Counted from the stretch's first letter, positions 46,854 through 55,227 are shown. The stretch is 64,000 bases of DNA from Anaerolineales bacterium (GCA_026928255.1 JAIXKJ010000008.1:721298-785297), one strand, 5' to 3'. Made by a program: numbers and translations. Notes: generated by a model from the letters alone, not told the origin.

Positions 46854-47675
46854 TCAGGGAAGTTGCGACTTCTCAATTAAATCTTTGGGCGTCGCCGCGC
46901 CGCAATTCGGGCAGACGTAATTTTGCGCGACAGGAACGTACGAGCGCGAACAAAACGGGCAGGTAATCGGCATCGGCTCTTTGGGAACTTCTTTGACGAC
47001 TTCCTTCGTTACCTCGCGGGTTTCGACTCGCGTTCCGCCGCCGCCAAAATTGGGGATGATGATGTCGCCGACGGAAGCGGAGATTCCGCCGGCGGATTTA
47101 GAGGAGGACGAAGTCTTTGTGCCGCCCGCTATGCCGCCTAAAAGCGCGCCTTCCACTGCGCCTTTGGATGAAGTCGCGCGGACGCTCGAACTGTCGAGGA
47201 GAGAAGACAATCCGTTGCCGCCCGACGATTTGGACGACGAACTCTTTGACGACGATTTCTCGCTCGAACGAGACGAGCCGCCGCCCGATGAATCCTTCGC
47301 CAACGCGCCGATGACGGCGATGATAACGACGACGATGACGATAATCGCAACGGTGAGGAAGACGATGATGGCGGTTAAGCGCAGGGCGCGTTTGAGGTTG
47401 TAAAGCTCGTAGCCGTAACTGAAAATGAAAACGCCGCCGACGTAAAACGGCGCGAGCAGGACGATCAAAAATGCGCCAGTGTCTTCGTCAAATTTGGCTT
47501 CGCCCCAAGTCAAGTAGCCGACGACGAAAATCAGCGCCAACGTAACTAGCGCGATTGCGCCGCCCGAAATTAACAGCGGCAAAGGCCGGCCGACTTTTTC
47601 TCCGTCGTTGTTGTATTCGACAACCTCGTTTGATTTTTCGCGGACTTGTCGCGCTTTGAACTCTGAAACGGTCAT
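46854..47675 (-). CDS. Membrane protein with Ser-rich linker and C-terminal zinc ribbon
   Basis: The 273-residue protein has three transmembrane helices (about 32-55, 66-88, 97-125), a long Ser/Gly/Lys low-complexity segment (SSKSSSSKSSGG-like, about 130-200), a charged VTKEVVKEVPKEP stretch, and a four-Cys zinc ribbon CPFCSRSYVPV ... YVCPNCGA at the end. Such ribbons often bind other proteins or nucleic acids in the cytoplasm. AAGGA lies about 11 nt before the ATG. No known family is recognised. Confidence 0.7.
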   Translation of the reverse strand: MTVSEFKARQVREKSNEVVEYNNDGEKVGRPLPLLISGGAIALVTLALIFVVGYLTWGEAKFDEDTGAFLIVLLAPFYVGGVFIFSYGYELYNLKRALRLTAIIVFLTVAIIVIVVVIIAVIGALAKDSSGGGSSRSSEKSSSKSSSSKSSGGNGLSSLLDSSSVRATSSKGAVEGALLGGIAGGTKTSSSSKSAGGISASVGDIIIPNFGGGGTRVETREVTKEVVKEVPKEPMPITCPFCSRSYVPVAQNYVCPNCGAATPKDLIEKSQLP

Positions 47676-47689
47676 GGCTGAAAATCCTT

Positions 47690-49069
47690 TTAACGGCTTT
47701 CTTTGGCGAACGCATCCATCTGCGCCAAAACGGCGGCGACTTGTCCGCTGGAAATGTTGAGGCGATACATCGAGTCGAATCCGTCGCCGAGAATGTATTT
47801 AATTGTACGCCACGAACCCGTCTGCGGTTGCGCCGCGCCGAGCGGAATCAGCGCGACGGCTTGCGCCCACTGCGGGTGCGTCTTCTCGTAATCGCCGAGC
47901 AATTCCAACGTCGAAGAGCGGATAGGGAAATTATGCGTCGCTTCCGCCCAACGCGCGTCTTGTTCTTTTTCTAAAAGCCAACGCGCAAAGAGCCACGCCG
48001 CCAATTGTTTTTCCGCGCTGGATTTAAGGATGACGTATGACGAGCCGTAAATCGCAATCACGCCTTCGCCGCCGTTGGGGAAGGGCGAGACGCTCCACTC
48101 ATCGCGGTTTTCGGCGGCGACGAAAGCCCGCGCGACGTCGGGCAATTGGTTGAGGGCGACGCTAATCGTCAACGCTTTGCGATTGACAAACGCCGCAATC
48201 GGGTCGTCCGCGCCTTGCCAAGCGCAGCCCGCTTCCGAAAGTTCGCGCAAATATTTGAAGGCTTCGATGTTGTTCGGCGCGAGGAAGCGATACGCGCCGT
48301 TATCGAACGCGCCGCCGCCGAACGCCAAAAGCCACGAATAAGCGGTCATCGGGTTTGTGTCCGCCAGCCAGCCGCCGAAGGCGTCATTCTCGACGAAAGC
48401 GTCTTGCTTCATCGCGTTGTGCGCGGCGCAGACCTGCTTGCGAAAATTCTCCGCCGAAAGCGGCGCGGCGGGAAGATTCAACTCTTGCGCCCAAGTCTCG
48501 TTCCAGAGCAGCACGCGCGCCGCGCGTTGCGCGGGCAGCCCAATCCGCGTTTCGCCCGAAATATCTTGCTCCCAAAACGCGGCGGGAATGTCGCTGGGGT
48601 CTATGCCGTAGCGCGGGTCGGCGACGTAATCGTTCAACTCCGCAACGGCTTGTTGGTCATGCCAACTTTGCGCGTGTTCGGGCAAAGCGATTACTAAATT
48701 TGGTTTCTTCTCGGTCGGCAGCGCCGCCGTCGTCGTTTCATATAAATAAGAAAAATTAATTTGACTTTGCGCCTGAACGATTATGCCGTAAGGGTTTTCG
48801 GCGTTAAATTCTTTGACGAAAGATTCAAAGAGACTTTGCTCGACACCGAACCACGGCGTCCAGACGACGATTTCCACGCCGCGCAACGCCGCTTCTTCGA
48901 CGTTGATTTTGCTCTGCGCCGTCGGGCTGGATTCTACGCTGACGGCGGGTTGAGTCGGCGGTCGAGTCGCCGTCGGCGGAATGACTGTCGGCGGCGCGGG
49001 TTGCAACTCCGCGTTGCAAGCGTTCATCCACAAAGCGGCGCAGACGAAAATCCAAAGAAATTTTTTCAT
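47690..49069 (-). CDS. Extracellular solute-binding lipoprotein (ABC family 1 type)
   Basis: The ATG at 49069 gives 459 residues, a lipoprotein signal (LWMNAC) and a Pro/Thr linker. The mature domain starts VEIVVWTPWFGVEQSLFESFVKEFNAENPYGI, the usual beginning of sugar/peptide-binding cluster B proteins, with SYVILKSSAEKQLAAWLFARWL in the second lobe. It should capture a solute outside the membrane for an ABC importer, but no permease or ATPase genes adjoin it. Its start overlaps the M50 protease stop by 4 nt, which is an unusual pairing. Confidence 0.8.
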   Translation of the reverse strand: MKKFLWIFVCAALWMNACNAELQPAPPTVIPPTATRPPTQPAVSVESSPTAQSKINVEEAALRGVEIVVWTPWFGVEQSLFESFVKEFNAENPYGIIVQAQSQINFSYLYETTTAALPTEKKPNLVIALPEHAQSWHDQQAVAELNDYVADPRYGIDPSDIPAAFWEQDISGETRIGLPAQRAARVLLWNETWAQELNLPAAPLSAENFRKQVCAAHNAMKQDAFVENDAFGGWLADTNPMTAYSWLLAFGGGAFDNGAYRFLAPNNIEAFKYLRELSEAGCAWQGADDPIAAFVNRKALTISVALNQLPDVARAFVAAENRDEWSVSPFPNGGEGVIAIYGSSYVILKSSAEKQLAAWLFARWLLEKEQDARWAEATHNFPIRSSTLELLGDYEKTHPQWAQAVALIPLGAAQPQTGSWRTIKYILGDGFDSMYRLNISSGQVAAVLAQMDAFAKESR

Positions 49070-50253
49070 GGCATCAAAAGCATAAACGGAACGGGCGTGA
49101 AGACGAGGACGAAGACGACGATCATCGCGTAGGCGACGATCTTGCGCGGCTTGTCCAACTCGGTGATTTGGTCCATCGGCTGCGCGTTGACGCGCCCCAG
49201 CCAAAAGAGCAACGCCGCCCAAAGCCACCATCCGCTCCAAAAGAAGCCGAAAACCAGCAGCAAGCCGATGATGACCGGGAAGGCTTTGCGCGCTTTTTCG
49301 CCGAAGAGCGAGTAGACGACGTGGCCGCCGTCGAGCGTGCCTGCGGGGATGAGGTTGAGCGCGGTAACGAGAATCCCCGCCCAGCCAGCAAAGGCGACGG
49401 GGTGAATGAACACGTCCACGCCGCCGAAGGGAATGGGCTTGCCGGTGAAAAAATATTGCAGCCAATAAAGAATCCCTTGCGGCTCGGCGGGCGCGGGCAA
49501 GAGTTTGCCGAAGACGACGAATTTCGCCAGCAAATAAATTAAGGAATTGCCTTCTAAAAATCCGTTAGGGTTTGGGTCAATCGTTCCCGTCGTCGAGAGC
49601 GCTAAACCGATTAATAAAACGGGGATGGCGACGACTAAGCCGGCAATCGGTCCCGCGACTCCAATGTCAAAAAGGACGCGCTTATTCTTTGGGATGCCGC
49701 GCATGAGAATCGCCGCGCCCATCGTCCCCAGCGGGCTAAACGGAAAGGGGATGAAGTAAGGCAGCGTGGCGGGCGTCTTGTGATGGCGGCTCATAAAGTA
49801 ATGCCCCAATTCGTGCGCCAACAAAATGCCCAGCAAACTTAAGGCGAAGGGCCAGCCGCTGAAAATGTTTTTGACCAAGAACAGAATTTGGCCAGCCGCG
49901 TCTTGCGGCACGGGGCCGTCAGTTTGCACGCCGGCCAAGAGCACGCTGAAAATTGTCAGCACGAAGAGGATGATGTTGACGGAGACTTTGTCCGCTTTGG
50001 GGTCGGGCAGTTTGGGCGCGAGGTAAATGACCTGCCCGCCTTCTTCCGCGCGGAAATGGGGGGAGAGTCGGTACGGGGCGAGCGAGTCCGCTAGATGGTC
50101 GTAGGCGGCGGCGCTGTCGTCGCTCAAAAGTTGACCGCGATAGCGAATCAAAAATCCGTTCGGCTGACGAGAGGAATCTAAACGGGTGATATCTTCGATG
50201 CGAAAGACGCGCGCCACGAGTTGATTCAAAACTTCGGTTTCAGGTTGAGACAT
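49066..50253 (-). CDS. M50-family site-2-protease-like membrane metalloprotease
   Basis: The protein has 395 residues from ATG 50253 (GGAG before it). A cytoplasmic N-terminal domain of about 90 residues precedes the membrane domain. Zinc ligands are in H147-E-L-G-H151 (LLAHELGHYFMSR), with the second motif NLIPAGTLDGGHVVYSLF and the family insert YFIPFPFSPLGTMGA. It belongs to the EGY/S2P-like branch. S2P proteases complete regulated intramembrane proteolysis, so it is a candidate second protease for either membrane anti-sigma factor in this window. Confidence 0.85.
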   Translation of the reverse strand: MSQPETEVLNQLVARVFRIEDITRLDSSRQPNGFLIRYRGQLLSDDSAAAYDHLADSLAPYRLSPHFRAEEGGQVIYLAPKLPDPKADKVSVNIILFVLTIFSVLLAGVQTDGPVPQDAAGQILFLVKNIFSGWPFALSLLGILLAHELGHYFMSRHHKTPATLPYFIPFPFSPLGTMGAAILMRGIPKNKRVLFDIGVAGPIAGLVVAIPVLLIGLALSTTGTIDPNPNGFLEGNSLIYLLAKFVVFGKLLPAPAEPQGILYWLQYFFTGKPIPFGGVDVFIHPVAFAGWAGILVTALNLIPAGTLDGGHVVYSLFGEKARKAFPVIIGLLLVFGFFWSGWWLWAALLFWLGRVNAQPMDQITELDKPRKIVAYAMIVVFVLVFTPVPFMLLMP

Positions 50254-50263
50254 AAAATTCTCC

Positions 50264-50291
50264 AAAAAAGACTTTGGAGTTTTCCAAAGTC
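50264..50291 (-). terminator. Terminator downstream of tRNA-Sec
   Basis: GACTTTGGA and TCCAAAGTC form a 9-bp stem around GTTT; on the minus strand a run of six T follows. It lies 9 nt after the tRNA-Sec 3' end and directly upstream of the M50 ribosome site. Confidence 0.8.
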
Positions 50292-50299
50292 TAGGTAGG

Positions 50300-50393
50300 C
50301 GGGAGTGGATGGGAGTCGAACCCACCGCGACCCGCAACGCGACTCGCCGTCGGTTTTGAAGACCGAAAAGCCCACCGGGACTTAACCACTCCC
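50300..50393 (-). tRNA. selC: tRNA-Sec (anticodon UCA)
   Basis: On the minus strand an 8-bp acceptor GGGAGTGG pairs with CCACTCCC, the discriminator is G, and the anticodon loop CTTCAAA (anticodon TCA at 50357-50359) sits on a 5-bp stem. A long variable arm and a T arm with GGTTCGACTCC follow. The 94-nt length, 8-bp acceptor and UCA anticodon are diagnostic of selenocysteine tRNA. CCA is not fully encoded (GCCT follows). The organism therefore probably makes selenoproteins, though no sel genes or SECIS-bearing genes were seen in this window. Confidence 0.95.
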
Positions 50394-50436
50394 GCGAGCA
50401 AGGATAACCGAGAGAGAATAGATTGGCAAGCGGGGA

Positions 50437-50793
50437 TTATAAATTTGGGAAATCGGTTGGGAGAATAGGGACGTGAAAGGCGGCGAAATAGCCAAGCAGA
50501 ACGACAACCGCCGCCATCGAAAGCAGACATAAAAAAATAAATCCGACTAAAACCAGACTCGTCCATGCCAGCGCTTTTCCGCTTTCGCGGGTTTGGCGGA
50601 TTTGAATCAGCGCGACGATTCCATAAACGATAGAAAGAACGCCGCATAAAACGCTGAGCGGAAAGCAGACGAAGCCCGTCAGCGGAATGGGAACGATTCC
50701 TCCGCAAAGCGAAACGAAAGCGAGAATTCCGCAAATGAGGCTGACGGTCGCTTGCTTATTTGTTGACGGAGAAATTGATTCGTTCGGTAACAT
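50437..50793 (-). CDS. DUF4190-like small membrane protein
   Basis: The 118-residue protein has two or three hydrophobic segments: ATVSLICGILAFVSLCGGIVPIPLTGFVCFPLSVLCGVLSIVYGIVALIQIRQ with a following KALAWTSLVLVGFIFLCLL. The order helix, small-residue turn, GxxSIVYGxxAL and G.a.a..sLvl is the DUF4190 pattern, of unknown function. It is separated from tRNA-Pro by a bidirectional terminator. Confidence 0.75.
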   Translation of the reverse strand: MLPNESISPSTNKQATVSLICGILAFVSLCGGIVPIPLTGFVCFPLSVLCGVLSIVYGIVALIQIRQTRESGKALAWTSLVLVGFIFLCLLSMAAVVVLLGYFAAFHVPILPTDFPNL

Positions 50794-50804
50794 GACTTAA
50801 AAAT

Positions 50805-50830
50805 AAAACCGTCCCCGGCAGGACGGTTTT
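50805..50830. terminator. Bidirectional terminator after tRNA-Pro
   Basis: AAAACCGTCC and GGACGGTTTT form a 10-bp stem with a 6-nt loop. A/T runs on both sides allow function on either strand. Confidence 0.8.
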
Positions 50831-50851
50831 CGCGCTAATCTCAATCTGTTA

Positions 50852-50909
50852 GGCAAGAGGATTTGTGTCAATCCCTCGATGGGAAACGTCCGACCACAAA
50901 CCTCTTGCC
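50852..50909. repeat. Long inverted repeat next to tRNA-Pro
   Basis: GGCAAGAGGATTTGTG and CACAAACCTCTTGCC pair with one bulge around a 27-nt loop. Its left arm and preceding CTCAATCTGT resemble the 3' flank and T-arm region of the adjacent tRNA-Pro, which suggests a partial duplication. Confidence 0.65.
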
Positions 50910-50921
50910 CTTCTCAATCTG

Positions 50922-50996
50922 TCGGGGCGAGAGGATTTGAACCTCCGACCCCTTGCACCCCATGCAAGTGCGCTAGCCGGGCTGCGCCACGCCCCG
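50922..50996 (-). tRNA. tRNA-Pro (anticodon GGG)
   Basis: The minus strand folds with acceptor CGGGGCG/CGCCCCG, a D arm, anticodon stem CTTGC/GCAAG around ATGGGGT (anticodon GGG), and T arm GGAGGTTCAAATCCTC. Discriminator A. CCA is not encoded. Confidence 0.95.
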
Positions 50997-51123
50997 ATTG
51001 AGCGAAGCGCATTATAGCCCTTTCTTTTGAGAAATGCAAATCGAGTTTTTCGCATGACCGCCTCGCATAAAACCGACGCGCCGCAAACCTTTTATGCTAA
51101 AATACGCCCATTGGAGTTTCCCT

Positions 51124-51696
51124 ATGTCTTCAGAAATGATCGAAGTCGTCATTGACAGCGTCCGCGTGCATTTGATGACGCCGCACCGAGTCGTCGTCTT
51201 AAAACAAACCGACGAAGAACGCTACCTTACCGTTTGGGTCGGCGCATACGAAGCGGAAGCCATCACCGTCGCTATGCAAGAAGTGGAAGTGGCGCGTCCG
51301 CTGACTCACGACCTTATCCGCAACGTCCTCAAAGCGTTTAATGCCCGCGTCTTGCGCGTGGAAATCGTCAAACTAGAATCCGACATTTTCTACGGCAACA
51401 TCGTCGTCGAGACGGAGGGGCGCGAAATTCAGATCGACTCGCGCCCGTCCGACGCCATCGCTTTGGCGGTGCGCGCGCGCGCTCCCATTTTCGTGCGCCG
51501 CGACGTGATGGACGCCGCGGGCGTCTTCCGCGACGAAGACCTTTTAAATCGTCCGAGCGAATCTGCAAAACGAGAAAAAGAAACGCCGCTTCTCCCCGAC
51601 GACGCCGACGACCGCTTGTCCGTTTTCAAAGACTTTATCGAAAAACTCAACATAGACGATTCTGACAAGGACAACCCCGACCAGCCTAAGAAATAA
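51124..51696 (+). CDS. Bifunctional nuclease family (BFN/DUF151) protein
   Basis: The protein has 190 residues from ATG 51124 (GGAG 7 nt before; an upstream in-frame ATG at 51094 lacks a ribosome site). The domain shows RVVVLKQTDEERYLTVWVGAYEAEAI, VARPLTHDLIRNVLKAFNARVLRVEI, FYGNIVVE, and IDSRPSDAIALAVRARAPIFV, the strongest DUF151 signature. The acidic C-terminal tail is variable. The family was named for nuclease activity in a plant homologue; the bacterial role is unclear. It is 2 nt upstream of dnaB, so cotranscribed. Confidence 0.88.
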   Translation: MSSEMIEVVIDSVRVHLMTPHRVVVLKQTDEERYLTVWVGAYEAEAITVAMQEVEVARPLTHDLIRNVLKAFNARVLRVEIVKLESDIFYGNIVVETEGREIQIDSRPSDAIALAVRARAPIFVRRDVMDAAGVFRDEDLLNRPSESAKREKETPLLPDDADDRLSVFKDFIEKLNIDDSDKDNPDQPKK

Positions 51697-51698
51697 CG

Positions 51699-53066
51699 AT
51701 GACAGATTTTTACCCCGAAGAATCCGCCGCCCCCGCCGCGCAAGGCAGACCGCACAGCAAAGAAGCCGAAGAAGCCGTCGTTGGGGCGGTGTTGATTAAT
51801 CCCGAAGTTTATTACGACCTCGCCGCCTTTCTCTCCGCCGACGATTTTTACATCCAACGCAACCGCTGGGTGTGGGAAGCTTTTACGCGCCTGCACGAGA
51901 CGCGCGCGCCGATTGACTTGCTGACCTTAAGCGACGATTTGCAAAACGCCGGCTTTCTGGCGGAAATTGGCGGCGCGGCATACTTGACCTCGCTCATTAA
52001 CCAAGTCCCGACTTCGCTCAACGCCGAAGCCTACGGGCGCATCGTCGAAGAGAACGCCATGCGACGCAAGATGCTCGACGCGGCGAGTCAGATCGCCACG
52101 CTGGCGTGGAAAGGCGACGCGATTGACAACGTCGTCGGCGAAGCGGAGAAAGCCGTCTTCGGCGTGAGCGAACGCCGCGCCAAAGGCGAAGTCGAGCCGA
52201 TTCGCAACGTCCTTTCGGAGTATTACGATCAAGTCGTCGAACTTGCAAAAATCGGCGCGGACTTTCAAGGCGTGCCGACCGGCTTCGTAGACCTCGACAA
52301 AATTTTGCGCGGGCTGCACCCTTCCGATTTGCTCATCGTCGCCGGGCGTCCAGGTCAGGGCAAGACGGGTTTCTTGCTTTCCATCGCGCGCGAAGCGGGG
52401 CTGACGAACAAAAAGCACGTCGCCATTTTTTCGCTGGAAATGTCCAACGAACAAGTCGTTCAGCGCTTGATCGCTCAACAAACTGGAATCTCGTCGCAAA
52501 ATTTGAGTTCGGGAAAGTTAGAAGAAAACGAGTGGGAACTTTTCGCGCACGCGATTGAAGTCTTCAACGACACCAAAATATTTTTGGACGACACGCCCGC
52601 GCTGACTCCGCTGCAACTGCGGACGAAATGCCGCCGTCTGCACCTTGAATATAAATTGGATTTGGTCATCATTGATTATTTGCAATTGATGACCGGCGAC
52701 ACGCGCAACGACAATCGCGCTCAGGAAGTCTCGCAGATTTCGCGCAACTTAAAAGTGTTGGCGCGAGAATTAAACGTGCCGGTGCTTGCCGCCGCGCAGT
52801 TAAGCCGCGCCGTCGAGCAGCGTTCGGATAAACGCCCCATTCTTTCGGATTTGCGAGAATCGGGGAGTCTCGAACAGGACGCGGATATCGTCATGTTCAT
52901 TCATCGCCCCGACGAATATGAAAAGGACGGCGACAAAGCGAACATCACAAAGGTTTCGGTTGCCAAGCATCGCAACGGACCGACCGGCGAAATTGACTTA
53001 ATCTTTCGCGGCAGTTTGACGCGCTTTGACAACGCCGTAACCAAAGCGTTCCGCCCGAACGAGTAA
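51699..53066 (+). CDS. dnaB: Replicative DNA helicase DnaB
   Basis: The 455-residue protein has the N-terminal collar domain (AEEAVVGAVLINPEVYYDLAAFLSADDFY) and a RecA-like motor: Walker A AGRPGQGKTGFLLSIA, FSLEMSNEQVVQRLIAQQ, Walker B LVIIDYLQLM, and LSRAVEQRSDKRPILSDLRESGSLEQDADIVMFIHR with the arginine finger region. It unwinds DNA at the replication fork. The genes that follow, a DnaD-domain protein and a loader-like ATPase, form a plausible helicase-loading operon. Confidence 0.95.
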   Translation: MTDFYPEESAAPAAQGRPHSKEAEEAVVGAVLINPEVYYDLAAFLSADDFYIQRNRWVWEAFTRLHETRAPIDLLTLSDDLQNAGFLAEIGGAAYLTSLINQVPTSLNAEAYGRIVEENAMRRKMLDAASQIATLAWKGDAIDNVVGEAEKAVFGVSERRAKGEVEPIRNVLSEYYDQVVELAKIGADFQGVPTGFVDLDKILRGLHPSDLLIVAGRPGQGKTGFLLSIAREAGLTNKKHVAIFSLEMSNEQVVQRLIAQQTGISSQNLSSGKLEENEWELFAHAIEVFNDTKIFLDDTPALTPLQLRTKCRRLHLEYKLDLVIIDYLQLMTGDTRNDNRAQEVSQISRNLKVLARELNVPVLAAAQLSRAVEQRSDKRPILSDLRESGSLEQDADIVMFIHRPDEYEKDGDKANITKVSVAKHRNGPTGEIDLIFRGSLTRFDNAVTKAFRPNE

Positions 53067-53076
53067 GGCGGACGCC

Positions 53077-53721
53077 ATGCCTTTTGACGGGTTCACATCT
53101 GCCGAGACGTTCGCGCAAATTCCGCATTCGTTCATCGCGTTGACGCGCGAAATTGAAGACATCGTCGAGTTGAAAATTACGCTCTACGCGATTGCGCGCA
53201 TCGAACGCATGGAAGGCGTCTTTCGCGGGTTGAGCGAAGCCGACTTCGACGAATCCGCGCTGGGGTTGAGCGTGGAGGAGATTCGGCGCGGGCTGGAGAA
53301 AGCGCTCGAGAGGCGCACCATGTTGAAGTCCGAGAGAGGGGCGCAGGCGTTTTACTTCCTCAACTCGCCGCGCGGACGACTCTCCGCCGCGTCCTTTTCA
53401 AAAGGAGAGATTGAGCCGACTTCTTCGCGTTTGCCCAACCCGTCAAATTTGTTTAAGCTGTACGAAAAAAACATCGGCGCGTTGACTCCGCTGTTGGCGG
53501 ACATGCTGAAAGAAGCCGAGCAAAATTACCCGAGCGCGTGGTTTGAAGAGGCGATTGAAATTGCGGTCAGCCGCAACGTCCGCAATTGGAAATATATCGA
53601 AGCGATTTTGCGGCGTTGGAAGGAAAACGGAAAAGATGAAAGAAGAGATTCAAAAGACGTTGTCAAAGACGCGAAGCGCTACGACGAAGGCGAGTTCTCC
53701 GAGTTCCTCAAACGCGATTAA
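53077..53721 (+). CDS. DnaD-domain primosomal protein
   Basis: In this 214-residue protein the N-terminal half looks like a winged helix (LKITLYAIARIERMEG ... EIRRGLEKALERRTML). The C-terminal half, FKLYEKNIGALTPLLADML, then AWFEEAIEIAVSRN and NWKYIEAILRRW, is a clear DnaD/DnaB_2 domain (Y..NIG...P, W...AI..A...N, Y...IL..W). DnaD proteins of Firmicutes help load the helicase at origins and restart sites. The 3' end overlaps the loader gene by 86 nt. Confidence 0.88.
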   Translation: MPFDGFTSAETFAQIPHSFIALTREIEDIVELKITLYAIARIERMEGVFRGLSEADFDESALGLSVEEIRRGLEKALERRTMLKSERGAQAFYFLNSPRGRLSAASFSKGEIEPTSSRLPNPSNLFKLYEKNIGALTPLLADMLKEAEQNYPSAWFEEAIEIAVSRNVRNWKYIEAILRRWKENGKDERRDSKDVVKDAKRYDEGEFSEFLKRD

Positions 53722-55150
53722 GAGCGCGGAGAAACCGCTGGGCGACCCGAATTGCCCGCACTGCCACGGCGCGGGGTATGTCCGTTATGACGTGCCGCTT
53801 GACCACGAAAAGTTTGGCAAAATTGAAGCCTGCGTTTGCCGCGCCAAAGACGTGGCGGACGCGGCGCGCGCGCGCTTGTTTGCGTTGAGCAATTTGAATC
53901 GGTTGAGCCATTTGACTTTTGAAAATTTTAGCGCGGGCGGAAATTCGAAGGCGAAATTTATTTCGGCGCAAGAGCGCGAGAATTTGCGCGTCGCCTTTGA
54001 GACGAGCGAAGAGTACGCCAAAAACCCGCAGGGCTGGCTGTTGTTGGAAGGCGGCTACGGCAGCGGAAAAACGCACCTCGCGGCGGCGGCGGCGAATTAC
54101 GCCGTCAACCGCGGCCTGCCGACTTTGTTCATCACCGTCCCCGATTTGTTGGATTCGTTGCGCTTCGCCTACGACGACCCCGAAACGACCTTTGAACGAC
54201 GCTTCGACGAAATCCGCAATTCGGAGTTATTAATCCTCGACGACTTCGGCACGCAGAACGCCACGCCTTGGGCGCAAGAAAAATTATTTCAAATTATCAA
54301 CTATCGTTACATTAACAAATTGGCGACGATTATCACCACCAATTTAATGCTCGACGAAATTGAAGCGCGCATCCGCTCGCGCTTGCAAGACGAAAGTTTT
54401 GTGCGCCATTTGCGAATCCTCGCGCCCGATTATCGTCGCCCCGAAGAGACCAGCAACCCTGGCGTTTCGATGTTGGCGCTGCCCGAAATGAAAGCGATGA
54501 CGTTTAAGTCCTTTCAGCCGCGCCATAGCGAAGTCGGCACGGAGGCGGTAACTACGGTCATCACCGAGAAGGCGGATCGCTTCGGCAACAAAGTGAAGGA
54601 CAAAGAAATTACGCGCGTCAAAATTAATAAAGACGACGTGAAAACCTTGGACGAAGCGCACAACGCCGCGCTGGAATTTGCGGAAAACCCGAAGGGCTGG
54701 CTGGTCTTCTTGGGCGATTCGTTCAGCGGAAAAACGCACCTCGCCGCGGCAATTGGCAATTACCGCATCGGCTTGGGCGGACAGGCGCTCTTGATTGAAG
54801 TAACCGCGCTGCTCGATTATCTGCGTCAAACCTTTCGCCCCAGTTCGGACGTTTCCTTTGACCGCCGCTTCCATGAAATCCGCACCACGCCGCTGCTGAT
54901 TCTCGACGACTTAAAAGAAAGCGGCGCCAGTTCGGCTTGGGCGGAAGACAAACTGTACAGCGTGTTGAACTATCGCTACAACGCGCACCTACCGACGGTC
55001 ATCACGTCCACTATGCGCGGCGAACGTTTTGCGTTGAGTTACCCCAACTTGTGGAATAAACTGCTCGACCCCGAAAAATGTCAGGTGATGGCGATCAACA
55101 TGCCGCCGTACCGAAAGGCGCATAAAGGCGGACGAAAGAAAAAGGCGTAG
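53636..55150 (+). CDS. DnaC/IstB-like helicase-loader ATPase with two tandem AAA+ domains
   Basis: The protein has 504 residues from ATG 53636 (GGAAGGA upstream). An N-terminal four-Cys cluster (C40, C43, C66, C68) is followed by AAA+ domain 1 with Walker A GGYGSGKT (139-146), Walker B LLILDDFG (198-205) and an arginine-finger box RIRSRL (245-250). A second copy has Walker A GDSFSGKT (360-367) and Walker B LLILDDLK (420-427), but its equivalent of the arginine-finger box is NLWNKLL, without Arg. The shared flanks NP.GWL, LLD.LR, F.RRF.EIR show internal duplication. It probably loads the DnaB encoded upstream. Confidence 0.85.
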   Translation: MKEEIQKTLSKTRSATTKASSPSSSNAIKSAEKPLGDPNCPHCHGAGYVRYDVPLDHEKFGKIEACVCRAKDVADAARARLFALSNLNRLSHLTFENFSAGGNSKAKFISAQERENLRVAFETSEEYAKNPQGWLLLEGGYGSGKTHLAAAAANYAVNRGLPTLFITVPDLLDSLRFAYDDPETTFERRFDEIRNSELLILDDFGTQNATPWAQEKLFQIINYRYINKLATIITTNLMLDEIEARIRSRLQDESFVRHLRILAPDYRRPEETSNPGVSMLALPEMKAMTFKSFQPRHSEVGTEAVTTVITEKADRFGNKVKDKEITRVKINKDDVKTLDEAHNAALEFAENPKGWLVFLGDSFSGKTHLAAAIGNYRIGLGGQALLIEVTALLDYLRQTFRPSSDVSFDRRFHEIRTTPLLILDDLKESGASSAWAEDKLYSVLNYRYNAHLPTVITSTMRGERFALSYPNLWNKLLDPEKCQVMAINMPPYRKAHKGGRKKKA

Positions 55151-55190
55151 CGCCTCAGCGGTTCTCTTTTTCATAATTCATAATTTCCTA

Positions 55191-55220
55191 TTGCCTTTTT
55201 TCGGCGAACGCTTGTATACT
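55191..55220 (+). promoter_or_regulatory. Promoter of the NAD-salvage pair, leaderless type
   Basis: TTGCCT (55191-55196), 18 bp, TATACT (55215-55220), then 7 nt to the ATG at 55228. No Shine-Dalgarno is present. Confidence 0.65.
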
Positions 55221-55227
55221 GGCTTTT

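Noticed and set aside
50852..50909. A second tRNA gene beside tRNA-Pro
   Set aside because: No acceptor/anticodon cloverleaf can be formed; the segment is a simple long hairpin with partial similarity to the tRNA flank.
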